The notes under the pieces: model-generated
What the model saw: the letters and a program-made list of their open reading frames with translations, nothing else
Databases searched by the model: none
Told to the model about the DNA's origin: nothing
Position numbers and translations under genes: made by a program
Shown here: positions 24,998-34,170 of the stretch, one piece after another
How positions within the stretch are numbered: position 1 is the first letter of the stretch
Layout: each line of letters starts with the position of its first letter
Assembly (NCBI GenBank): GCA_024103495.1
Contig: JAGFIQ010000149.1
Location: 62,001 to 126,000 of the forward strand
Length of the DNA stretch: 64,000 nt
Reading direction: 5' to 3'
From: Aridibacter famidurans
GTDB lineage: Bacteria > Acidobacteriota > Blastocatellia > Pyrinomonadales > Pyrinomonadaceae

Positions 24998-26517
24998 TGG
25001 CAACCGATGTGATCGTCATCGGCGGAGGCGTCAATGGCCTGACGGCAGCCTGCTACCTTGCGAAAGCGGGAAGGGAAGTCACTCTGCTGTGCGAAGAGGA
25101 CTCGATCGGCGGACTCTGCGCGACGCACGAGTTTCATCCGGGCTTCACTTCACCGGGCGTGCTCTCGGACACATCGATGTTTCGCGAATGGATCGTCAAG
25201 GACTTGAGTCTTGAGGAGCAAGGCCTGGTATCCGAAGGCTTGTCGAAAGTCGCCGTGCTTGGAAAGGAGCGGCGGTTCGTGCTTTCGGGCGACGTTTCTC
25301 AGACCGCGGAGGAGATCGGCCGCGTTTCACAGGCGGACGCCGTGCGGTACAGGGAATTCGCGGCTTTCTACGAAAGGATCAGGCCTCCGGTCGAAAGGCT
25401 CCTCAACAACGTTCCTCCGAACATCGTCGATCCGGGCACCGGCGATCTGCTTCCGCTTCTCAGATACGGCCTCGCGCTCAGAAGGCTCGGCAAGAAGGAC
25501 ATGCTCGAGGTCCTCAGGCTGGCGCCGATGACCGTATACGACTGGCTCGACGAGTGGTTCGAGTGCGATGAGCTAAAGGCGGCGCTCGCACTGCCGGCCG
25601 TGACCGAAAGCTACGCAGGCCCCTGGTCGCCGGGAACGAACGCGAATCTGTTGATCAGAAGAGTCACGTCGGGACGCGGGTTCAAGGGCGGAGCGACGGC
25701 GTTGGTCGAAGCGCTCGTCAGCGCCGCCAGGGGATTCGGGGTCCGCTTTGAAACTTCAACTGGAGCGCGCGCGATTGAGCCGGGAGAAGGGGTCGAAACC
25801 GCGGCCGGGGATATTCTGAGTGCGAAAACGATAGTTGCCGCCTTTGGGCCGAAAAAGGTCTTTCTGGAGCTTATGCGGCCGCACGAGCTTAGCCACAGGC
25901 TCGAGCAAAGGATCGTGAACTTCAGGACGCGCGGCCTTTGCTCGCAGCTTCTTCTTGCGGTGGACGGGACCGTTTCATTGCCGGGCGGCGCGGACCGCGC
26001 ACTGATCGCCGACGACCTGGACGCGATCGAAAAAGCGTTCGATCCGGTGAAGTACGGCGCGCTCCCGGACTCTCCTTGTCTGGAGGTTTATATTCCTTCG
26101 CAGCAGAATCCGGGTTTTGCTCCCGAAGGAAAGACGTCCGTCTCGGTTCTGCTCCATTACACGCCTTACGAGCTTCTAGGCGGATGGACAGAAGAGGCTC
26201 GGGAGGAACTGACAAGAAAGGTGATCCGAATCCTCGAGGAAAGGATACCTGAACTTCGCGGCGCGGTCGTGGGAGCGCAGCTTCTGACACCGAGAGATAT
26301 TGAAGAGCGCTACGGCGTCGCCGGCGGCCAGATCTACGAGGGCGAACACGCTCTCGACCAGCTTCTCGTGCGGCCTTCGCCGGAGTGCGCGATGTATGAA
26401 ACACCTTTCGAAGGGCTGTTCCTTTGTTCCGGAGGCAGCTTCCCCGGAGGGGGCTTGACGGGCGCGCCCGGCGCACTCGCGTCGAGGGCCGTGCTGAATA
26501 GGAAATCGAGATATTGA
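24997..26517 (+). CDS. Second phytoene-desaturase-like FAD oxidoreductase
   Basis: A 506-residue paralogue of the upstream flavoprotein. Start at 24997, where the ATG shares its A with the preceding stop codon (TGATG). The frame is open 129 bases further upstream but that part lies inside the previous gene. FAD-binding motif VIVIGGGVNGLTAACYLAKA at residues 4-23, then LLCEEDSIGGL; C-terminal FLCSGGSFPGGGLTGAPG. The tight coupling suggests the two flavoproteins form a heterodimer or act in sequence. It ends the operon; 274 bases without a gene follow. Confidence 0.88.
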   Translation: MATDVIVIGGGVNGLTAACYLAKAGREVTLLCEEDSIGGLCATHEFHPGFTSPGVLSDTSMFREWIVKDLSLEEQGLVSEGLSKVAVLGKERRFVLSGDVSQTAEEIGRVSQADAVRYREFAAFYERIRPPVERLLNNVPPNIVDPGTGDLLPLLRYGLALRRLGKKDMLEVLRLAPMTVYDWLDEWFECDELKAALALPAVTESYAGPWSPGTNANLLIRRVTSGRGFKGGATALVEALVSAARGFGVRFETSTGARAIEPGEGVETAAGDILSAKTIVAAFGPKKVFLELMRPHELSHRLEQRIVNFRTRGLCSQLLLAVDGTVSLPGGADRALIADDLDAIEKAFDPVKYGALPDSPCLEVYIPSQQNPGFAPEGKTSVSVLLHYTPYELLGGWTEEAREELTRKVIRILEERIPELRGAVVGAQLLTPRDIEERYGVAGGQIYEGEHALDQLLVRPSPECAMYETPFEGLFLCSGGSFPGGGLTGAPGALASRAVLNRKSRY

Positions 26518-26791
26518 CAGGGATCAAGGGGATCAACGGGATAGGGGAAAGAGCCGGGGCGCTTTTAGGCCAACAGCCAGAATAGAGGCTGATGGGTGGA
26601 TCAGAGTGGAACTTTGAGATCGATGATCTGACCCGCACTTCGTCCGATCCTGTTCCTCTTGCCCATCCCTGCCTGTTCCCTTCGTTGCTTTCCTCCGCGT
26701 TGTGTGTAATCTTATTGCAAACTTCAACCTGGCCACCCGGCGATCCAGCAGTATCGGATCCAACGATTTGAAAGAATCAAGGAGACAACCG

Positions 26792-27724
26792 ATGAAAAAA
26801 GCCTCTCTGGTAGTCGCACTTGCATTAACGGCGCTCTTCTTCAGCGCATGTCCTCCGCCTGCGGATAACACGAACACAAACTCAGAAAACACGAACACGA
26901 ACGCAGCGACCGAGCCTGCAAAGGAACTCGCTACGACCCTCGCCGATCTGGAACAGGGCGCATATGACGCCGTGAAATCCAAGAACGGTCAGTTCTTCGA
27001 AGGATTCCTCGGTGACGGATTTGTGGGCGTCGGGAGATTCGGCCGAAACGGCAAGGCGGACATCCCAAAGATGATCGGTGAAAGTCCATGCAATATCAAG
27101 AGCATTTCCACCAGTGATGCGGAAGCGGTCGAGCTTGGAGAAGGAGTGGCTCTGCTGACGATGAAGCTCACCGAAGACGGCGAGTGCCAGGGCAAAGCCG
27201 TGCCCAGTCCGCAGTGGGTTGCAACGATCTACGTCAAGGACGGTGATTCGTGGAAGGCCGCGTACCATCAGTCGGTTTCCGCACCGGACGCGAAAGGTGA
27301 GTTTCCGGAAGCGCCGGAAGGCGCGAAAGACACTCCGCCGGCGGATGCTGACGCGGAACTTACGACCGCACTTTCAGAGAAACTGAAAGCGGGCTGGGAG
27401 GCCTGGTCCAAGAAAGACGCAAAGTGGTTCGAAGACAATACGTCGGCTGACTATGTCTCCATAACGGCGACCGAAGGCCGCAGCGACCGAGCGACGAGGA
27501 TCAAGTTCCAGGGTGAGCACAAGTGCGAGATCAAGAGTATCTCTCACGACGGCCAGCGAACGACCAAGTTTGGCGACAACGTCGCTCTGGTGACCTACAA
27601 ATCGATGGTCGAGGGTACCTGCGACGGAAATGAAATGCCGGGTGCGATATGGTCGTCGTCGATCTTCGTGAAAGAAGGCGACACATGGAAGCCGGCGTTC
27701 TATATGGGAACTCCGGGTGGATAG
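26792..27724 (+). CDS. Lipoprotein with two NTF2-like (DUF4440-type) domains
   Basis: A 310-residue protein starting at 26792, where AAGGAGA lies upstream of MKKASLVVALALTALFFSAC. The lipobox puts the lipidated Cys at residue 20. An Asn/Thr-rich linker (DNTNTNSENTNTN) precedes two copies of a domain of about 125 residues, each running from a helix with (G)W/A-x-x-x-K through a D-G-F-V-G-V or DYVSI strand to a W-K-A/P-A-(Y/F) end. Both copies share a C-x-I-K-S-I-S segment. Ligand unknown. A clear terminator follows. Confidence 0.8.
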   Translation: MKKASLVVALALTALFFSACPPPADNTNTNSENTNTNAATEPAKELATTLADLEQGAYDAVKSKNGQFFEGFLGDGFVGVGRFGRNGKADIPKMIGESPCNIKSISTSDAEAVELGEGVALLTMKLTEDGECQGKAVPSPQWVATIYVKDGDSWKAAYHQSVSAPDAKGEFPEAPEGAKDTPPADADAELTTALSEKLKAGWEAWSKKDAKWFEDNTSADYVSITATEGRSDRATRIKFQGEHKCEIKSISHDGQRTTKFGDNVALVTYKSMVEGTCDGNEMPGAIWSSSIFVKEGDTWKPAFYMGTPGG

Positions 27725-27754
27725 AACCGCACGTTGGGATCCACGCTTTGATCG

Positions 27755-27787
27755 AGGCCGTCTGAAAAGGCGGCCTTCGTTCTTTCC
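27755..27787 (+). terminator. Rho-independent terminator
   Basis: AGGCCGTC (27755-27762), loop TGAAAA, GGCGGCCT (27769-27776), followed by the T-rich TCGTTCTTTC. It ends the DUF4440 lipoprotein gene. Confidence 0.82.
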
Positions 27788-27886
27788 CGGGCCTGGCGGC
27801 ATTTTGAAAAAGGGCGCAAAGTGAAGCGTCGGATGATTCGCGGAGCCCAGAAAGATGACGCCCGGCTGTGGTATAAATTACAGACT

Positions 27887-29734
27887 ATGAAACAGTTTAG
27901 GTCAGCGTTCCTGCTCGCCGCGATCGTCTTTGCGGCGCTTCCGTCCGTTTACTCTCAACAGGCCGCGCCAAAGGCGGGCCCGGTCTTCGCCAATGGCGAG
28001 GCGCAGGTGGTCGAGGCGTTCAAGGATCCCGAATCCTGGATCAGGCAGGACCTTTGGGTCGAGACCGAGTTCGATTCTGACGGCGACGGAAGGCTAGACC
28101 GTATGCACGTCAGCGTCACAAGGCCGAAGCAGACCGAGACCGAAGGCCTTAAACTGCCCGTCGTTTACGAGACAAGCCCTTACTACGCCGGCACTGCTCC
28201 ATTCGTGCCCGGCCTGTTCTGGAACATACGCCACAACCTGGGCGAGCCGGCCCCCGAACCGAGAGTGCATCCGGAGGTCAAGCGGCGAGGCGAACGGCCG
28301 ATCATTTCCAAGTCGCAGGAAGCCGACTGGATCCCGCGCGGGTACATCGTCGTGCACTCTTCCTCTCCCGGGACCGGACTGTCCGACGGTTCGCCGACCG
28401 TAGGCGGCGACAACGAATCGCTAGCTCCGAAGGCGGTGATCGAATGGCTCGCCGGGAAGGACAACGGATACACGACCCGGACCGGTTCCGAGAAGGTGAT
28501 GGCGACGTGGTCTACCGGAAAGGTCGGGATGACCGGGACGTCGTACAACGGGACCCTTCCGGTCGCGGCGGCGACGACGGGCGTGAAGGGTCTTGAGGCG
28601 ATCATCCCGATCGCGCCGAACACCTCCTACTACCATTACTACCGCTCATACGGTCTCGTCAGAAATCCCGGCGGGTATCCCGGCGAGGACGTGGACGTGC
28701 TTTACGACTTCATACACAGCGGCGAAGAATCGAAGCGCGCGCGCAACAACGAGGTCGTACGCGACAAAGAGCTGGTCGCGAAGATGGACCGCATCACCGG
28801 CGACTACAACGATTTCTGGGCGGGCCGCGATTACCTGAACGATATGCAGCCGTTCAAGGCGGCGCTCTTGATGTCGCACGGGTTCAACGACTGGAACGTG
28901 ATGCCCGAGCACAGCTACCGGATCTATAAGAAAGCGAAGGAGATGGGTCTTCCGGTTCAGATCTTCTATCACCAGGGCGGTCACGGCGGGCCTCCGCCGA
29001 TGACATTGATGAACCGCTGGTTCACGCGATACCTCCACGGCGTGCAGAACGGCGTAGAGAACGATCCGAAGTCGTGGATAGTCCGCGAGGACAAGGACGC
29101 TTCCGACCCGACAGCTTATCCCGATTACCCGCATCCGGACGCGGAGGACGTGACATTCCATCTTTCAAAGGGCGCTCCTTCGAGCGGAGGACTTTCGGCA
29201 AGTGCGCCTGCAAAGCAGGGAACCGAGACGTTTGTCGACAACTTCTCGTTTGACGGCGAGGCGCTTGCCCGTGCCGAGTACACGAACCACAGACTGATAT
29301 ACCTAACTCCGGTGCTAAAGGAACCTTTACATGTTTCGGGAGTGGCGAAGGTGAAGATCAGGCTCGCGAGCAGCAAACCTGCCGCGAACCTGTCGGTCTG
29401 GGTGGTCTCGCTGCCCTGGAACACCGGGCGCAGGGCGAAGATCACCGACAACATCATCACCCGAGGCTGGGCTGACCCGCAGAACTACCGTTCGCTGACC
29501 GAGGGCGAGCCGCTCGTGCCGGGCAGATTCTACGAAATGGAATTCGAGCTTCAGCCGGACGACCAGGTGATCGCGGCGGGGCAGCAGATCGGGCTTATGA
29601 TCTTCTCAAGCGACAAGGATTTCACGCTCCATCCGGATCCCGGGACGGAACTGACGATCGATCTCGACGGGACGAATCTGACGCTGCCTGTCGTGGGAGG
29701 CGCGGCGGCCATCTCGAGAGCGATGGCCAACTGA
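27887..29734 (+). CDS. CocE/NonD (S15 X-Pro dipeptidyl-peptidase) family hydrolase
   Basis: A 615-residue secreted protein. The ATG at 27887 begins a signal peptide ending VYS-QQ; an earlier in-frame start adds a hydrophilic stretch and is less likely. The alpha/beta-hydrolase domain carries the nucleophile Ser219 in GMTGTSYNG, the G-x-S-Y-x-G form used by CocE and X-Pro dipeptidyl peptidases. The acid is probably in the SHGFNDWNV segment and the histidine in YHQGGHGGPP. The C-terminal jelly-roll domain (about 470-610) is usual for the family. Substrates could be Xaa-Pro peptides or esters. A TATAAATTA sequence at 27872 could be a -10 element but would leave a very short leader. Confidence 0.9.
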   Translation: MKQFRSAFLLAAIVFAALPSVYSQQAAPKAGPVFANGEAQVVEAFKDPESWIRQDLWVETEFDSDGDGRLDRMHVSVTRPKQTETEGLKLPVVYETSPYYAGTAPFVPGLFWNIRHNLGEPAPEPRVHPEVKRRGERPIISKSQEADWIPRGYIVVHSSSPGTGLSDGSPTVGGDNESLAPKAVIEWLAGKDNGYTTRTGSEKVMATWSTGKVGMTGTSYNGTLPVAAATTGVKGLEAIIPIAPNTSYYHYYRSYGLVRNPGGYPGEDVDVLYDFIHSGEESKRARNNEVVRDKELVAKMDRITGDYNDFWAGRDYLNDMQPFKAALLMSHGFNDWNVMPEHSYRIYKKAKEMGLPVQIFYHQGGHGGPPPMTLMNRWFTRYLHGVQNGVENDPKSWIVREDKDASDPTAYPDYPHPDAEDVTFHLSKGAPSSGGLSASAPAKQGTETFVDNFSFDGEALARAEYTNHRLIYLTPVLKEPLHVSGVAKVKIRLASSKPAANLSVWVVSLPWNTGRRAKITDNIITRGWADPQNYRSLTEGEPLVPGRFYEMEFELQPDDQVIAAGQQIGLMIFSSDKDFTLHPDPGTELTIDLDGTNLTLPVVGGAAAISRAMAN

Positions 29735-29765
29735 TCCGTACGATGGGCGATTGCCGGGACCATTC

Positions 29766-31187
29766 TTACGGTGTTTCGAACAGTTCCACGAATATGATCT
29801 TACCTGCCGGGTCGAGATAGATCCCTGTGTACTTGTTACTGTCGAAGCGGACATAGACGATCTGATCGAGTGGCTCGCCGAACACTTTTCTACCTTTTCC
29901 GGACATTGAAACGGACCCAAGGATCTCAAGATCGCTGCTGTTCCCGTATCCCTTTCCCAAATGCCGGTAATACGTGATCGGGAAGTTCGGGTGCATCATT
30001 TCAAGGTCCACCCGGTTTTCACTTACCGCCTTCAGCGCGGCCGAGTACTTTGGATCCGGAGCGGGTTTTCTTTCGAACTTCTGCTGCCTGATCGGCTTGT
30101 AGATCGGGTTGAACAACGAAGCGAGCTTCAGGACTAGCGGGAATATCGATGCATCCGCCCTGTTCGCAAGCACCACGACCGTCAGGTCTTCGTCAACGAA
30201 TTCGAACATCGTCGAAGAAAATCCCGTTCGGTAAAGGCCACCGTGCTCACTTGTAGCGCATCCGCGCAAATAAGAAATAAACCAGCCCCCATTGGTTCTC
30301 GTCGTGACGCCTCCGCCAGCCTGTATGCCGATGACATCCATCTTCGGCGGATCTTCCAGCAGCTTTCCTTTCTTCTTCAGCCCGTCAAGGAATTTTGCGA
30401 TATCTCGCGCAGAGGTGCGAATCCCTACGTCTCCGCGTTCCAACGTGACTCGGGAGAGACGGTGGCCGTTGACGAGCGTTCCGTCTTCAAGAAGGTACCC
30501 GGACGCACGATGAGGAATCAGACCTACCGGATCCTCAACCCAGGTCTCTTTCAAGCCCATCGGCTCAAAAACTTCCTTCTCCATGAACTCCGGATAGGAC
30601 ATTCCGGAAACATCCTCGATCACCAGTCCGAGGATGTAAGTTCCCGCCTGGTATCGAAGATCGGTGCCTGGTTCGAAGAGAAGAGACTGGTCGTAGATCG
30701 CCTTCAGAAAGTCGCGGTTCGAGACGGCGCGCGCCATCACGCTCTTTTCCGTATTCTCCCAGTCGTCGTAGAGTCCCCAGTCGTCCACAAGGCCGGATTG
30801 ATGGTTGATCAGGTGCTGGAGCTTGATCTTCTGCCAGCTTTCCGGCGCGTCCGGCAGGTACTTCCTTATGCTTTCATCAAGATCCAGTTTCCCCCTCTCG
30901 GCGAGCAAATGGACCGCCGCGGAAGTGTAGATCTTTGACATTGAAGCGATAAGGAAAGCAGTGTGTTCGTTGACTGGCGCTTCGAGCTCGATGTCGGCCA
31001 GCCCCAAGTGGGCTTCATTGACTATTTTTCCGCTTCTGGAAATGACCGCGCTCATTCCGGGGATCTTCTGGCGAGCCATCTCTTCTTTCAGAAGCGACTC
31101 GATCGCGGCCGATCGCTCCTGAGCTTCGGACACCTGTACGAGGAGTATCAAACCAACTGCGAACAATCCCGCGAGTACCGACTTCAT
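29766..31187 (-). CDS. Secreted serine hydrolase, beta-lactamase fold, atypical second motif
   Basis: A 473-residue protein. Of two close ATGs, the one at 31187 has a GGGGG run about eight bases upstream, better placed than for the ATG at 31193. Signal peptide residues 1-22 (ends SEA-Q). Nucleophile S82-M-S-K85; the second motif reads Y169-Q-A171 instead of Y-x-N, so the asparagine is lost; a late H-G-G is present (SEHGGLYRTG). A beta-rich C-terminal domain follows. The Tyr that acts as base in esterases of this fold is kept, so activity is possible but beta-lactam hydrolysis is unlikely. It diverges from a membrane-anchored LuxR gene with 81 bases between the starts. Confidence 0.85.
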   Translation of the reverse strand: MKSVLAGLFAVGLILLVQVSEAQERSAAIESLLKEEMARQKIPGMSAVISRSGKIVNEAHLGLADIELEAPVNEHTAFLIASMSKIYTSAAVHLLAERGKLDLDESIRKYLPDAPESWQKIKLQHLINHQSGLVDDWGLYDDWENTEKSVMARAVSNRDFLKAIYDQSLLFEPGTDLRYQAGTYILGLVIEDVSGMSYPEFMEKEVFEPMGLKETWVEDPVGLIPHRASGYLLEDGTLVNGHRLSRVTLERGDVGIRTSARDIAKFLDGLKKKGKLLEDPPKMDVIGIQAGGGVTTRTNGGWFISYLRGCATSEHGGLYRTGFSSTMFEFVDEDLTVVVLANRADASIFPLVLKLASLFNPIYKPIRQQKFERKPAPDPKYSAALKAVSENRVDLEMMHPNFPITYYRHLGKGYGNSSDLEILGSVSMSGKGRKVFGEPLDQIVYVRFDSNKYTGIYLDPAGKIIFVELFETP

Positions 31188-31268
31188 TTCCATTTCCCCC
31201 TGCCCATAAAATTGCCTTACCCTATCATTTTCTGACGGCATCGGTGTATATTTTCCGGAAGGCAGGCG

Positions 31269-31667
31269 ATGAAAAAGACCATTCTCATCTTCGGACTCCT
31301 ATCCGGAGCCATTTTTCTACTGTTCGAACTGAACAAGTACTCGCTGTCGAACCGGACCGATGCGGCGGAGGTGTTCATCGTTCTCACGGGCGTCGCTTTC
31401 ATCGCGGTCGGATTCTTCCTAAGCCGTTTCCTTGCGCGCGGCGGCGCCTCCGGGGAGAGACGGCAGCTTAAGGATTCGGACCTCACTAAACAGGAGCACA
31501 AGGTGCTGGAGCTTGTTGCCGAGGGGCTTTCGAATTCCGAGATCGCCGACGAACTCTTTATCGCGGAAAGTACGGTGAAGACCCACGTCTCGAACGTCCT
31601 CTCGAAGCTGAATGCGAGGCGAAGGACGGAGGCGGTGAAGATCGGCCGCGACTTGGAGATAATCTAG
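31269..31667 (+). CDS. Membrane-anchored LuxR-type HTH regulator
   Basis: A 132-residue protein with GGAAGGCAGG before the ATG. Residues 4-19 and 36-57 are membrane helices (IFGLLSGAIFLLF; VFIVLTGVAFIAVGFFL). After a short basic/Gly linker, residues 68-130 form a GerE/LuxR helix-turn-helix (LTKQEHKVLELVAEGLSNSE, IADELFIAESTVKTHVSNVL). There is no receiver or autoinducer domain. A DNA-binding domain tethered to the membrane suggests regulation from the envelope or release by proteolysis. The divergent serine hydrolase gene shares its 81-base upstream region and is the obvious candidate target; that link is inferred. Confidence 0.88.
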   Translation: MKKTILIFGLLSGAIFLLFELNKYSLSNRTDAAEVFIVLTGVAFIAVGFFLSRFLARGGASGERRQLKDSDLTKQEHKVLELVAEGLSNSEIADELFIAESTVKTHVSNVLSKLNARRRTEAVKIGRDLEII

Positions 31668-31689
31668 GCTGCATTGCGGCGGAAAGGGC

Positions 31690-32075
31690 ATAACCACTGA
31701 AGGGGAATTAACCGCGGAGAACGCAGAGAGCGCAGAGGGACTTGAAGGTGGCCTATTGAAACAAGCCTTTTTCTGTGCGGTTCTTTGCGCCTTCGCGTCT
31801 TTGCGTGAGCCAGGAAGATTACCACGGAGAGCACAGAGAACACAGAGAATTGAAGGGAACCGATCCCGGTTCCAGCCCGGTTCTTCTTTGCGGCACTTGG
31901 CGGCTTTGCGGCTTTGCGGGAACCCGGCCCCTCAACGCGTCGCTTCTCGAGCGGAGGGGACTCACGCAAGGACGCAAAGCCGCAAAGGACCGCAAAGGGT
32001 TCTCGGCAACTCGATAACTCGCTCCCTGTAAACCTCTGCGCTCTCTGCGTGCTCTGCGGTTCATTCCTCTTCCGC
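31690..32075. repeat. 'ACCGCAGAG' family repeats
   Basis: Runs with 9-bp period (ACCGCGGAG/AACGCAGAG/AGCGCAGAG) at 31710-31740 and inverted counterparts at 32030-32062 (CTCTGCGCTCTCTGCG). Further copies lie between (CACGGAGAGCACAGAGAACA). Long stems are possible. No gene is supported. Confidence 0.8.
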
Positions 32076-32181
32076 GTTGATCTTCTTACTCCCTCTTTAG
32101 TACCAATTTCCCCTTATCCCCCGAAATTCCTACTTTCGGCCGATGTGGTATCGTCGCCGTTGAACTAGACTCGGCGGCATT

Positions 32182-32676
32182 ATGAACAATTACACACTCA
32201 GATACGGCATCGCCGGCGGCATAGTCTCGATCGCGCTCGGTCTTCTGAACTGGTTCACCGTCGCGCAATGGTTTGGCCCGATACCTTCCCAGACAGTGGG
32301 ATGGCTGTCGATCATTCTCTCGCTTATGTGCGTTCCGCTGGGGATCAGGTATTTCCGCGACAAGCTGAACGACGGAAATGTCTCTTTTGGCCAGGGTTTC
32401 AGAATCGGTTTTGGGATCACTTTCGTGGTATCGGCGCTGATGTACTTTTACAGTGCGCTCTTCTTTATCTTCCAGGGAGAAGAGTTCATCGAGTGGACGA
32501 AGCGAGGGCTTTCCACTGCCGAGGTCGCCGCGTACGAACAGCAGATCGCGCAAACGCCGGCGTGGGTATACACGCCTTGGGTTCAGGCGTTCCTTCTGTT
32601 CGTCTCGATCATGCTGATCGGGCTGGTTATAACGGCGATCAGTTCGCTGATCCTGAAGAGGTCGGGGGAACGGTGA
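32182..32676 (+). CDS. DUF4199 family membrane protein
   Basis: A 164-residue protein with four predicted membrane helices (about 8-28, 38-55, 72-95 and 135-158). The sequence YGIAGGIVSIALGL near the start, and KLNDGNVSFGQGFRIGFGIT in the middle, are typical of DUF4199 proteins found in Bacteroidetes and Acidobacteria. Function unknown. It is alone, convergent with the ABC permease genes. Confidence 0.82.
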   Translation: MNNYTLRYGIAGGIVSIALGLLNWFTVAQWFGPIPSQTVGWLSIILSLMCVPLGIRYFRDKLNDGNVSFGQGFRIGFGITFVVSALMYFYSALFFIFQGEEFIEWTKRGLSTAEVAAYEQQIAQTPAWVYTPWVQAFLLFVSIMLIGLVITAISSLILKRSGER

Positions 32677-32794
32677 GCAGTGGGCGGCGAGCAGTAAGCG
32701 GTGAGCAGTGAGCGGTGAGCGGTGAGCAGTGGGCGGTGAGCAGTAAGCGGTGAGCAGTGAGCGGTCACCTGCTCACCTCTCACCGCTCACTTTT

Positions 32795-32795
<1 letters not shown>
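32677..32795. repeat. Heptanucleotide array and inverted partner, terminator-like
   Basis: From 32677 to about 32765 the sequence is an exact 7-bp series (GAGCGGT/GAGCAGT/GGGCGGT/AAGCGGT). It is followed by an inverted copy (CTGCTCACCTCTCACCGC) and TTTTT at 32791-32795, which runs into the stop codon of the minus-strand permease. The array can fold into a long stem followed by a U tract. Confidence 0.75.
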
Positions 32796-34063
<1,268 letters not shown>

Positions 34064-34084
34064 AGTCTATTCGGTACTCAACAA

Positions 34085-34166
34085 GGAACTTAACCACAAA
34101 GTGACACAAAGCAACACGAAGAAAGTGCAATCTCCTTCGTGTGACTTTGTGTGGCTTCGTGGTTTC
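34085..34166. repeat. Inverted repeat between the two permease genes
   Basis: AACCACAAAGTGACACAAAG (34092 on) and, inverted, CTTTGTGTGGCTTCGTGGTT (34145 on) can form a stem of roughly 30 pairs with a small loop. A closely related inverted pair lies at 42035-42114. Confidence 0.75.
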
Positions 34167-34170
34167 AAAA

